NCBI GenBank assembly: GCA_037074765.1
Contig: JBAMDO010000567.1
Span: forward strand, 372,001 to 436,000
DNA from: Mansonella perstans
Taxonomy: Eukaryota > Nematoda > Chromadorea > Rhabditida > Onchocercidae
Direction of reading: 5' to 3'
DNA length: 64,000 nt
A program made the translations under genes and the position numbers. Shown one piece after another: positions 27,451 through 44,509 of the stretch. The notes beneath the pieces were generated by a model. The model searched no databases and was not told where the DNA came from. It saw nothing but the letters and a program-made list of their open reading frames with translations. The first letter of the stretch is position 1. Every line of letters begins with the position of its first letter.

Positions 27451-27715
27451 AGCATTTGAAAACATCGGTCTTATGGCGATATCTTGTCTTCTATTTCGAA
27501 GATTTACCCGTAATATTCACATGCAAAATGTAAAATAAGTTTGGGTGGGAATGCTAATGAAAATTTGCATGTTGTAATGCAGGAACAATAAGCTCTTTGC
27601 CTATTGTTTATTGAACGATGAATATTTGCATATCATAATGTAGTAATAACATCCTCTTTTTCATTGACACTGAGCGATGAGTGGTTGCGGATGTCGTTGT
27701 TGAATTGTGGTCATT

Positions 27716-28020
27716 GTAATGTGTGATTATGTTTCTGGATATTATTATACTGTGTTATTATGATTCTGGATATCATTATACTATGTTATTATGATTCTGG
27801 ATATCATTATACTGTGTGATTATCTGTGCGATTATGATTTTAGGTATCATTATACTGTGTGGTCATGATTCTGGATATCATTATATTGTGCGCTTGTCTG
27901 TACGATTATGATTTTAGATATCATTATACTGTGTGATTATGATTCTGGATATCATTATTCTGTGTTATTATGATTTTGGATATCATTATACTGTGTGATT
28001 ATGATTTTGGATATTATGTT
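27716..28020. repeat. 31-bp tandem array, about 9 copies
   Basis: The unit begins GTGTTATTATGATTCTGGAT and continues ATCATTATACT. Some copies carry a 12-base insertion (TATCTGTGCGAT-like). It ends about 375 bases before the Argonaute start codon, so it may fall in or near that gene's promoter. Confidence 0.85.
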
Positions 28021-28395
28021 GTTATTGATATTGTTGTTGATCAATATTTATTTATACCCTTTGACGTGCCTTTAGACAATCGCTTTTATGAATGTCGTTA
28101 TTATTCCTGGTGTTGCAGGGTTGCGTTTCCATATATTCTTGATCCGGAATGGATGCCTATGAAACTCAATCGAACATCTCTTTATCACAAATCAATATTC
28201 TTCATTTAGCGCTCTTATCTTTTCTTTAACTTTGTAAAGAGTGACTCAAATTCCGTTCTCACGTTGAAGCGTTCAGTTTAAAATCGTCGAAGATTTAGAT
28301 GAAATGATGAACGATGTGAAATTTATCGGGCACATTATGGTTTAATGGATTTATTTGATTTTTTTTTAGATTCTTTTTTATTTGATTCTTAGAAA

Positions 28396-31300
28396 ATGGC
28401 TGCAACTGAGATTAAGAAGAGCAAAAATGTGATGGAAGAAATAATTGACGTGTCTCTGCCAGGTACATGATTTCATTTTCTTATTTATTGGGAATTTTAT
28501 TTATCGAAATCACTGTTTCGTCATCATCATCAAAGAGCTTCTTAGTGATTACTTTTATTGTCGTTTTAGTAGCTGTAATAAATCTTTATTTTTCTTTTAC
28601 CTATTTTTTTTTTCCTTTATAGTTTTTCTTTTCTTTTTTCCAGTATTTTCAATCTAGTACATATATGTATATATAATATATATGACTTGATATTGCGGTT
28701 ATTAGAAACGGACAATACATTTTAGCGAAGCCTCAACAGTCACACTGCTACAGTCATGCAAGCAAATTTCGCGTTTGTATCAACGGTTACGATTTGGATA
28801 TGTCGAAAGCCATTGAAAAAGTATATAAATTAGAGCTGAAATTCTATGGTAAAAAAACTGATGGTAAAGAAAAAGAACTTCATCGCGGTCCGAAAAATGA
28901 GTATGTTATATGTTTATCACTGCTTCTTCATATCATTGTGTTTTAGTTTTATTTTCCAGCTCATCTTATCACTTCTAATCCATACGATATTGTCTTGTTT
29001 AATTTATTTCAGTGTAGCTAATGCTATTCGCCATAAAATGCTTTGGTCTATTTATCAGCACATGCTAAAAGACCATGACAGTTTTTTTGGTAACGACTTG
29101 AACAAGTATTTTTATGATTGCGGAATCAATTTCTATTCTGTAAATAAACTTTTTGATCGTATCGAAGGCGAAAAGGAATTCAAGATCAACATCGTATGTC
29201 TTGCGTGTGCTTTCTAATCAAAACAAGATTTTTGGAACTATTTTTAACATTGGCATTCCTTAACCTGGTTTCATATCTAAAAGCCTGTAGAGTTAGGCAG
29301 TGAATGTTGGTACCGTATTAGATCTTTACAAAGAACTGCTTGGTACTATTTTTCGGTTTGAATTGTTTTAATTGAATAATTAACATTTTCATGTCTTTCA
29401 CTTTTTTTTTTCATTTGCACTCAGTCAAATGGATTTTTTTTTTGCTTCAATCTGTACTGTTTCATTTTTAAATGGTGACGTGGAGGAATTTTCTCATTTG
29501 AAACAGTTTTATTTCTAAGGAATCGTTGCCCTCAGAAACAAGAGACTTCTTGGGTAAGCGAATTGTTGGACTGATTGCTCGCTTGTTCCCATGTGAAGAA
29601 ATCAGCTTGCATCACACTACTGCCATTTCTACGAATCTTCTTGCTCGAGAGCGATCACTTCAGCAATTTTTGGAAATAGCTACTTCGCAAATGATGTTTC
29701 ATGAGTATGCTGTTTTTTTCTGTTCATTTCCATGATAGGTATAGTCTCTGAGTGCGTACAGGGTTTGACTTATTTCAATTAAATAATGTTACAATGTTCA
29801 CCATTCCTTTCTCATATTTTCAGGCAAAGCCATATAATTTTCCGCAATAAGGCTTATGATCGCCCCGGTGAACGTGATATTGAGGTTAGTGGTGGCAAAG
29901 TTTTGATCTCAGGTATGGAAAAAAACGTGCGCTTTGTTGGTAACTCATGGGACCAAGCAATACCTGTCGCGCAAATTGACGGTGAAATTTTGTTTTGAAA
30001 GAGATTTTTTTCTGCTTTATTCATGTTCAAACAGTTCCATAATTTTATCTGGTACGAAAAAATTACTACACAAATTTTTATGATTTCTTACATCCCCTAA
30101 TTTTTTTAGCCAAAAAAGCAGCATTTTTCAAAAATCAGCCTTTAGTGGAGCTTGTCATCAAATTATGCAACAGAGGAAATCCGAAAATGCTCGTGGAAGA
30201 TACCAAATTAATGACTCGAGTTGCTCGGCAATTGAAGGGTATTTTTAATTGCTTGTTTAATTTTTTATCTTTAAAGATCCATTTCTATTATTAAAGCTCG
30301 AATTTATTAACAATCGCAATTTTAGATCTTGTTGTACGTACAACGCATCTGGAAACTCAACGGCTTTTTTGTATTTTTGGAATGACAACTGAAACTGCTG
30401 ACAAGTATTGTCATTATTTTGTTTAATTTGTTAAGATTTTACACTTCAGTCTGTATTTAATTAACAATTACGTGGTATCCTTGGCTGTAGGGCTGCAGGA
30501 TGAAGGCAGAATCTTCATCAGAGAATTGTTTTATTAATTCTGAAGTTCTATAGGATTTCTCAATTGTTACAAGAAAAATTTATAAATTCTGAAGTGTTTG
30601 TTAATTATGTATGACTTCTTTATATCTTTTAGATTGGTGATTCCAGTTGACGATCAGGAAACAACTGTTGCTAACTACATGCTGTACAAATACCAGCGGA
30701 GACTACGCTACCCAGATTTTCCATGTATAATTGAACGACATGTTAGTGGCAAAGGCAAGTGTCAGCGTAATAGTTTTCACCCAATGGAACTCCTCGAAGT
30801 TGTCGGAGGACAACGCGTTGAGGCCAAAAAGCAAACGCCGGAATTAGTAGGCATTTCAGTTTTAAATTGCTTCAACAAACATACTTTTTAGGTTTCGATT
30901 TTCGAAGTGTTTCTTTTTCTGACTGGCATGAATGTTTTTTGTTCTAAACTATCTTACGTCTGCTAATTGTCGCATTCCAACTTTTAGAAGGTAACTTTGG
31001 TAATATTTTCAGGATAGTGTTTTCTTCTCATGTCTTCCAAAAACTGCTTAACTAAAACCCAGTGCAAAAATACTCGTCAACATTTGAAATGCAGACGTTT
31101 TGCATATGGTACTATTAAATTAATCGATTAAGTATAACACGCACTACCACAGTTTGATTGTTTTCAGATTGATAATCTCATTCAAAAGTGTCGCCTTTTA
31201 CCCATGAACTTGAAAAAAGAAAATGATCATCGACGTTGTCGAGCGCAAATTGTTGATGAGAATCCATATCTTCATAGCTTGGGAGTTAGTATTGTTATTT

Positions 31301-34300
31301 AGTTTATTTATCCTGGGCTGCTTTTCTCCCATTATTTTTCTCCTACATTTCTAAATTTCATCGCTGAAAAACGCCTGGAATATTTTTTCAGTTGTTTCCA
31401 AAATCTAAGTAGCAGTGGTAATATCACATTCGTTTTTGATTTAGATTAATAGCATATAACTTAACATAATAGACCCACGAACTTTGTAATCATTGTATTG
31501 CTTAAAATATCCTTGCAGATCCGCATTATTAGCACTCCACGCGCAGCAGATGCTGTTATGCATTTCCCTCCAGCCATTGTTTACAGAAATAACAAAGTTG
31601 AACCCAGTCCAAATGGTGACCTTGATTGGCGTCTCTCAGTGCCTCGTAGTATGCAAAATAAAATTTTCTTCAGGCCTGCTACTCCTCCTCGTCGTTGGGT
31701 TGTTTTCATGTTCAACAAAGCGGTGGACCAAAAGTCAGCAGAGTTAGTTTTCAGTTTTTTGACATGATTTGAATTGAGGACAGTAAATGGTTTGGGGAAA
31801 TGTGCTAAAAAAGATTACTATGAGGTTCTAAAGTCGTTGAGAAAAGTGGATTATGTTTATAGTTTGATCTTTTTTGGTTCTTCGTTGCTTTGAAAACGGC
31901 TTATGAAAATGTTTTCTTTAGAAAATGCCGAAAATTTGAAATTCCAGCTGCTTCACTGCCGCATTTATCAGTCGTTCTCGTGACCATGGTATACAAATGC
32001 CTAATCCAGCGCGTTCAGAAGAGTATGATCGCACCGATATAAATTTTCTCATTCCGAAGATTGAATTCATGCGTAGGAATGGAGTTGAGTATATCCTGTT
32101 CATTACACAAAACAAATATGACCCTGTGCATGGTAATCTAATTTCCTTTTATCCTGGAACTCTGATCAAGCAATTTGCAATCTTTTTAAAATTTTTTTGT
32201 TTCAAATGCTAGAACTTGTCAGGACAGGATCAACTCAACTGTTCTAGTCGCAATATTGGAGTCTTAAGGAATTTCAATCGCTTTATTACCGATTGCTAAT
32301 TTTTAGATATAATGAAGCTGACTGAAATCAAATGCGGTGTTGTAACGCAGCATGTATGTTCTGTTACTCTCCTTAAAGCAATCAGCAATCGTGGCGCTGA
32401 AATGACCCTCGACAATTTGATTATGAAAATGAATTTGAAGCTCGGTGGTATAACTCATGCGCTCACCTCATCTGCTGCTTTCCTGAGCAAAAATCGTATT
32501 ACCAACAACGTCATGTTTGTTTCATCAGCATGCACTTTCTTTCGAAACTGTACGTTTCTAAACTGGATTCTGATTTAAAAGTGAGTACTGGATGTGTTTT
32601 AAAAATTTGCAATTTTTTATAGGGACAAGGATTGGCTGCGATATTCTAGAATGTTTTTTGGCCTTGACATGGCGCACGCAGCACCACAGTCACTTTATGA
32701 GCGACAAGCTCAGATTCCGCCTAGCGAACCAACTGTCGTTGCTGTAAGATTTACTTTTTTTACAGTTATTTTTAGAAATTTTTATCATCGTTGTGCTGGA
32801 TTTAATTGAATCATTATTTTATCATTAATCATTTGCTAATTTCTCTTTTTTAGATGACATTCTCATGTGGTGAACCGTTTACAATGCAGGGTGAATATTG
32901 GATGCAAGAACCGCGCCTTCATATTGCCAAGTTCTTGAAAGAGCGTGTCGAGAAAGCAGTAAGGTTGTTCAGGGATGCATCAAAGGCGAAACGCTTACCG
33001 GAGCACGTCATTGTATTTCGCAGCGGTGTTTCGGAGGGCGAATACACGAAGGTCAGAATTATAAAAATAATTTTAACATTTTTAACTCCAACTGTACTAT
33101 CTGTGAATTAAAAACAGTTGTCCAGTCATTAGAGTGAAGGAAGGAATAATTCGGAATTTCTGCAGTTATTCATAATAATGATTTTTTATTCGTTCTGGAA
33201 TTTCTTTGCGGAATTGAAATAAAAATTGTGTTGGTACATTACTTTGTTTATGTTTTTGTTTATTTATTTCTCAGGTAGATTTATTGCAGGTCATAAATGA
33301 GGAGGGAAAACAGTTTCGTGAAGCTTTTGTCGCAGCAGCTGATGGTCTTGCAGAACGTGTTCGTCTCACATTTATTGTCATGCAGGCACATTCAAATTAT
33401 CGCATTTTTTCAGAACAAATCTATCAGGGAAGTGCCTCGCAGCAAAATGTTCCACCCGGCACAATTGTAGATAAGGATCTTGTTCATCCAACTCAAACAG
33501 AATTCATTATTGTTGCGCACAAATCTATTATGGTTTGTGATATTTTTAATAGCGTCAGTAATACTAATCTGAACATCGTAATAAATATGAGAATTTATTG
33601 CTTTGCCAGATTTTATGAATGGCTCCTTGGTAATTAACTGAACAATGAGATCTTTACTTCTGCAGGGTACTGCACGTCCTGTACGTGCTACAGTTTTGAT
33701 TGATGACGAACCTCGTATGTCAATGGATGAGTTAGAGGGTGTAACAAATGCTCTTTGCTATGCCCATGGCATTGTTACTTCACCAATATCGTTGCCGGCG
33801 CATCTTTATGCTGCTGCTGATCTTGCTAAAAGAGGGCGGAATAATTTCAGAACTAAACAGTAAGCTATCATCATCAAATAAATTTATTTTTGGTGCTTTA
33901 GCCAGTCTTTAAGATTTGGGTCTGATATAATTAGTAAGCGACGGATTCTACTTGTGCCAAAGTGATAAATACCATCAGGATATATAGTAATTGTTGCCGA
34001 TCTTATGGATATTTCAGTGAGTTGCTCTGAAAAGCTTTTAGTACCCATCAGATTTCAAGAAAGTTTTTTTTTTTTTTTTAAATCATATATGTGCACAGTG
34101 CATTTTCGAAAATTTCAGTACAGTAGCAGTTTTAATTATAATGTTTTATTTATAGTGTGTAGAGTTTTTACTATTACATAATATTATCATCAGAAGTATT
34201 GCCGATGATGATGAATCAACATCGAGTTATGAAAGAAGTCATTTTACGAATGATGGTTCGGAGAATTATTTCCCGATGATGTCTGCAGAGCTTGCCAATA

Positions 34301-34326
34301 AACTGAGATACAAGTTTTGGGCCTGA
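28396..34326 (+). CDS. WAGO-clade Argonaute (PAZ-PIWI), predicted slicer-inactive
   Basis: The model has 17 exons: 28396-28462, 28726-28900, 29013-29193, 29520-29704, 29824-29981, 30110-30238, 30326-30404, 30633-30846, 31168-31284, 31519-31742, 31948-32132, 32307-32514, 32623-32743, 32854-33051, 33275-33532, 33666-33859 and 34194-34326. They join in phase to 941 residues. The ATG follows a TTCTTAG acceptor, fitting trans-splicing. The order is N domain, PAZ (about 255-380), MID, then PIWI (about 560-900). PIWI shows GLDMAHAAPQS with the first catalytic Asp (about 656), and GVSEGEY. The second Asp is Ser in FRSG (about 738), and the final His position appears to be Asn in AKRGRNN (about 893). 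WAGOs bind RNA-polymerase-made 22G secondary siRNAs and silence without slicing. Sequence alone does not tell me which C. elegans WAGO is the closest. An in-frame TAA overlaps the last donor; reading through it would stop at 33863. Confidence 0.88.
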
Positions 34327-34368
34327 ATATCTTCAGAGCTTGCCAGTAAACTGAAATATAAATTTTGG
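34281..34368 (+). repeat. Tandem duplication across the Argonaute stop codon
   Basis: The last coding bases (about 34281-34320, encoding ELANKLRYKFW) are repeated with a few changes at about 34331-34368, directly after the TGA. The copies share CAGAGCTTGCCA/GTAAACTGA and AA/ATTTTGG. The second copy therefore lies in the 3' UTR. A recent local duplication of about 49 bp is the simplest reading. Confidence 0.8.
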
Positions 34369-35987
34369 ACGTTTTTTGACATCGGAGTAAGCAGCAATGA
34401 TAAGAATCATTTTTGTAGCGCGCATTATTCTATTTTTTTTTTTTCGTTTTATTTTTAAAAAAGATATTTTTTAAGTCCAGCTTTGCTTTGCATGGTCGCA
34501 TATTTGCAACATCTATAGTTACTTTTATCTTTCACTTTTTCGCAGACATGAAAAAAGAGTTGCATAAGGCAGTTTTTGCATCCATTTGTGCGATCGTGAA
34601 CTATTCTGGCAATGCCATATTTCTGCAGCAAGATCTTCTTTATTTGCAGTTTTTATAAAGAATTTTGTTTTTCTGTTGTTTTAATTATTTAACAATTCTT
34701 TAATTTTAGAGTAGATATATTAGTTTAAAGTACAAAAATATAAATAGATCGTAGCATTTCTTTTCTCGAAATTTCATGGTGCCATTACCTTTTTTTTAAT
34801 CGTCTTTTTGATTTCATTCCCCTTTACCTGCGGGCTAATGGAGGTATGGTTTAAAGCAGTGAATAAGATAAGGTTTTAGTTTTTGATGTGCGTGATATAG
34901 GACGCTATGGTTAACTCATCTTTTGAGAATGATCTCTGCAAAAGCTTGAATTTATGCATCATTCAGTCATTTTACAGTAACTATACTGTGTTTCATTTTT
35001 TCCAAAGACAGATCCGTTTTTTCTTTTAGATTTAATAGAACTCAAAATTTTCTGTTCATAAGATTTGTATCTTTTTAAGAAAATTTTTTCACTATCTAAC
35101 TATGTTTTTTACTTACGATCTCAATTATCGTCACACATGCCTCATTATGTGTCTTATTTTGCTAGTAATACATTTATATTTCTGCATTCGTATTTGCTGT
35201 TAAATTTTCTGATTGTATTAGAACTACAGTTTTCATGTTTTGGAACTATTCCTTTTGATTTTGCGCTGAATAAAGTAAATTTCATGCCTATTCTATTGTC
35301 CTCATATCAATCATATCGTAATAGTATGTATGTAAGATATGATCAGTCCTAACATTAAGAAATGATTAGCGATAAATTTCCCGTCACTCGTTTTTAAATG
35401 TTTATCGTACAAATATCTCTCTGATTGCAAATCGTTTTTTTCGTTCATTAATAACTCAATGCTACTCAAGATTTGCAGTAATTTGAGCAAAAGTTAGTGC
35501 GTCGAGAAGGAAAAAAAAGTAAATAAATATGACTTTATATAGACCGATAGAATGCGCTAAGGCGTTAAATATTCCACAATGCCAATCGATGAATGCATTC
35601 CAGACTTTTTTCCAGAATGTAATATTTTTTGTGTAATTGAAATATTTTCGTTCGTAAGCATTATTTTTATCAATTTTTCTGTATTTATTCCTTTATACTT
35701 TTTAATGAGCAAAGATGATGATGCAGATCTATTGCACTGCTTTTAACTACCAATCAGTTTGTTGGCTAAAGAAAATCCTCCAAATTTAACTACAAAGATT
35801 TATGATCACCAGAGAAAACTCTCAGCAACCTTATTTCATCTAAAATGGAATTATACCAAACAAGTTCCTGATAAAGACGTCAAATAGTATGTATATGAAG
35901 TGATAAAGCTGTAACACACAAAAACAGTATTTTATGCTTTTCAGAAGCTGAAAAACAAACGCGAAATGAGCATCGATAAAAAAGCTG
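34327..35987. other. Convergent 3' regions of the Argonaute and KRI1 genes
   Basis: The two genes end towards each other here. The DNA is AT-rich, with a poly-T run at 34432-34443 and no exon that I can support. It should hold both 3' UTRs and their cleavage sites. Confidence 0.55.
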
Positions 35988-40621
<4,634 letters not shown>

Positions 40622-41731
40622 TTCATGAGCCAAAATGAAATAGCTGGAAAAATTAGCAATATACATATTAAAGTTAATGAGTGAAAATTTATATAAGTTC
40701 CAATAATCTACTCGCATAATAATCCTATTTTATCAAAACTTACATAAACTATCCCAACTTTAGTAGATTCTATTCGTTAATTGCTTGAAATATTACCAAA
40801 TAAATTTAGTGTTTTTGAATTTTCCTTGTTAATTACAACAACGATGAATGAATGAGATAAGCACTTAAAATTATCGTTCTATTAAAATTCATTTCTAACT
40901 TACGATGCTCCTATTAATACTCTTTCTTTCTATCGTCATTGCAATCATTATTAAATTTTCATTTCCATGTTTTGCATTTCATATGGCTATTACAAAACAA
41001 AAAAATCTGTTTATATAACGCTATTTACTATAGATTAATTAGTCTCCTACTAAACAGTATATCAAAATAGATAATTTTCCTTAATGAAAAGTAGCAAATT
41101 GGAACAATAAGTTTGTGTTCAATTTCTTATCAATTATGCAACTGTTTGGGAACAATCTTAAATATTACTATTACAGGCTTTTTGATATAAATAACTACAA
41201 TCGAGCCGTTGCAAAACCCAATTTAATAGTGCATAACAAATCAAATATACCGTCTCCCAATATTTTATTGAAAAAATGAGACACACATGAATGCTATCTA
41301 TATACGCCCAATACAATGTAGAAAATATCTGTACAACTATATACGAATACCGAAATGTAACACTGATAGGATATTGTAGAAGATGTATATTTTAAAAGAT
41401 ACCAGACCAATAATCAATTGTAATTAAACAAATAATATTTTCCGAAAGGTACATTCACATGAAACCATGTTAATTCTCGGAGCAAGCGAACAGATATCCC
41501 TTCTTCAAATACTATTAAAATAGCTTGTAGTATACCTCAAAATGGAAAGAGAGGGCAATAAAAGTAACGAAATGGGAAATAAAAATTTCGGTAACTTCTA
41601 AATATATTATCAAAATTACAAAGTCAGGAGGCGAAATATCATCTGAGTGAGACTGTCTTATGGAATAAATTATGTAAAATGAACAGACGAATTATAATAT
41701 TAAAGAGTAAAAAACAATCCTCAGGTGATAT
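40622..41731. other. Spacer between TMEM59-like and KRI1 genes (same strand)
   Basis: This 1.1 kb holds the TMEM59-like 3' UTR and the KRI1 5' leader. A TTTTTCCAG acceptor ends at 40644 on the minus strand, 22 bases before the KRI1 ATG. No other exon is seen. The spacing is long for a classic nematode operon but does not exclude co-transcription. Confidence 0.5.
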
Positions 41732-44368
41732 CTAAACTTTCGGGTCAGAATGATCAGCGCTATTTTCAGATTTTTCCTTATGCACTGAAAGTTGATCATA
41801 AGCCGGAGGAGGAGAATCATGAATCAGTGGATAATCGGTTACTACAGCTGTCGATTCCAGCGGTATTTTCTTTGCTGCTACAGCGAATGTTGGCGGGACA
41901 ACTGAATGCATGTTCTGCAATGAAGTATTTTGACGTACTACATTCATATCAAGTTGTGGCTGTAGCGAAACTGAAGTGACAAAAAAGTCAATCACTAAAA
42001 ATGAATTTATCTTTTCGAAATAAAAGGAAAATTTGTTTTCTACTTACATTATTATAAGATTATTACGTGATAAAGACACTCACTCTGAGATTTAGATATT
42101 TTTGTGACCTGATCTGTTTCAAAATCGCCACTGAGATAGAAAGCATTGAAACAAAACACAGGAAAAGTGCGACGCAAACAAGCCATTGACTGAGTACTGA
42201 AAGTCGACGAGCCTGTGATGCCAGTCGAGAGAGAAGCGACGACTCCTGCAATACATATTTCAGATAACATAACAGGTGGATGATTCCAAAGATATGCTAA
42301 AACATTTCGACAAAAGAAAGAAAAGAACTATGGAACTAACCGAGATCTCCACAACAGTCGGATTTTCGCCTTCATATCCCAGAATCCGTTGGTCTTTATT
42401 TTTCGATTCTACTGGCTTTACCTCTGCAATCTTTTCACCATTCTTGTCATTATTTCCAACGCGCAATCCTAAAAAGTTGTTTAAAAGGAGTGTTTGAAAT
42501 ATTAGAAGATTTAAAAGAATGGAGAAACCTTCTATCGCATTCTCATGTCCCTCTGGTCTACTTTTCGCAATAACTGGCATGACAGTTTGTGCGCGCTGTA
42601 AATTGAAAACATTCTGAGCAATCTGATGGAGTCGTGCCATCTCATTCTGCATGTGAAAATGTAATTGTGCAAATGGATCTTCCAAGATTTGCTCAACATG
42701 TTCCTCCGAGGAAGGCGAATCAAATTTCCTGAAATTTGGAAGAATTTGTAAAAAGAATAGCTCAAAAATGTTATGTAAACTTCTACTCCGACCTAATTCT
42801 GCTGAGAATCCACAGAAATACAAAATACACGTCAACACTCCCCACAGTATTTTATCTCATCAAAAAAGCGTTTCGGCTGTTGCGAGTGGAAAGTATGAAA
42901 TTATGAAGTATCTTAAAAAATTAAAAGTATAACAATACCGACTAATCAGTTTTTATGAGATTTAGTCATTATAATATTAAAAATTTAACAACATCTATTA
43001 CATACTCAAACCAGAAATAGTTGAGACTCTAATCTTCACAACATCAAAGCTAAGCTACACAAGTGCATGTCTTACAAAATCTAACGTATGACTGGTTTTT
43101 CATTCTTTCTGTATTCCATATCAACGGTAAATACTTTTATCTAATGGACATCATAAGGAAGGATCTAAAAAACCTTACATACGTTGCTAAATTCGTAGTT
43201 GCCACATACCACACATCGCCAAAGTTTTATACCTATCCATGTGAACGCTAAGCAAAGCTTATAGGCATCTACTTTAAGCTTCATGCCGATACATTTATTT
43301 TAGAAGTATCAACCAGAAGGGCTTAAACAACCAGTTCTATCCCAAATTTGTACTACCATAATGGGACAGAAGATGACTGCATTTAGATCAGTTTGCCATG
43401 CCTGCTCATAATATATTCATCAGCATAGCTAATTGTCCATAGAATTATTGGTAGCTACAAATCTTGATCTCCAATACCTGAAAGCGAATAAAATCTGAAC
43501 AAACTTACCCCCACGATGGGAATGAACTGTGCAACATTTTCTCCAATGCACCGCGAACTACTTCAAATATAGGACTCTTATCTGTTATTGATATATGAAC
43601 CTGCAAAGAAGACCGCTAAAAATTAATGATCAAAAACATTTTTGAGGCTGAATTCTTAAAGCCATGGTGAATTTGCTGTTACAGAATAAAAGATCTGAAC
43701 TCCATGCCAACTAGCACAGCTAATACAACATAAGGAACCATCCACAAGAAAAAAGACTGAAACGAAGCACTTCCTTGTACATTCGAAATTTGTCATTAAT
43801 TCCTGAATGATTTGCTCCACCACTAGAACTAAATTTAGTACCAATTACATAACCCACTCTAACAATGTGATAAGTGAAATACAATCAACCTTTTTCATAT
43901 CTGGTTGCTTATCACAACCGAATATGCAACTCTGCTTCTCTACATCATCATCGTATGACTTTGCACAGGCGTTATAACATTCTTTCCTTACTGACAGGAC
44001 GTCGCTAGTGGATGCAAACGCAAGAATTACTTGCAGACGGCATCCTTCCTTGCATGCGGCTTGAGCCTAAAATTATATTCATTTATTAGAAGACACGAAT
44101 CATAAATGCAGATTTTGGAGATATGTTGAATATCTTCAAAATAACGCTTTAAACTGATAAGAGATGATCACCATGCCATGACTAGCTTCATAATTGTCGA
44201 GTAAAAATAATAATCTTTATCAGAGATATCTGTAGAATAAATATAAACAAAGGATCAAACGACCTTTTTAGAGGTTTGATTTTGAGTACATGCATTAACG
44301 CATTCCTCCTGAGACTGCGCGTTACCGAAAAATAGCACAATAATCCCCAGTGAAATCAAACCATACAT
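41732..44368 (-). CDS. TMEM59-like type I membrane protein
   Basis: Exons in transcript order: 44368-44264, 44066-43890, 43600-43509, 42728-42529, 42468-42341, 42245-42084 and 41959-41732. They close in phase to about 363 residues. An N-terminal hydrophobic signal peptide (about 1-19) precedes a cysteine-rich luminal region. Its spacing (C..AC, AC..GCRL, C..AC..SY, C..GC, about 25-90) matches vertebrate TMEM59. One transmembrane helix follows (about 252-275, WLVCVALFLCF and onward). The cytoplasmic tail carries a YPLI tyrosine motif (about 331) and a PPAY motif (about 340). In vertebrates TMEM59 is a Golgi/endosomal protein that affects glycosylation and recruits ATG16L1. The similarity is strongest in the cysteine pattern, so I call family rather than orthology. 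The start is the first ATG after a TGTAGCAG acceptor. The acceptor of the last exon is chosen by phase. Confidence 0.7.
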
Positions 44369-44499
44369 GGCAATACACTGCTACAGTAACAGTGATCACA
44401 CGTAGCCAGATACTCAGCAATTCACGTCTAAAGATCGAAGATCTTATGCATACCGTATATACAAATAAAAGCGAATACGAAAATGAAAAAGTTCTTTTA
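44369..44499. promoter_or_regulatory. Short upstream region of the TMEM59-like gene
   Basis: About 130 bases separate the TMEM59-like ATG from the large 37-bp array. On the minus strand a TACTGTAGCAG acceptor lies ten bases before the ATG and is a candidate trans-splice site. No core promoter motif is recognised. Confidence 0.35.
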
Positions 44500-44509
44500 G
44501 CAGTAAATC

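Noticed and set aside
27970..28209. 79-codon open frame upstream of the Argonaute
   Set aside because: Its first part is the 31-bp tandem array, and the rest shows no family similarity or splice link to the Argonaute exon.
28846..29217. A single 123-codon exon
   Set aside because: Only its 3' part (29013-29193) is coding, in this frame. The 5' part includes an Argonaute exon end read in another frame plus an intron.
33666..33863. The TAA at 33861 as the Argonaute stop codon
   Set aside because: The bases form a consensus donor (CA|GTAAGC), and an exon at 34194 continues in phase to a typical Argonaute C-terminus.
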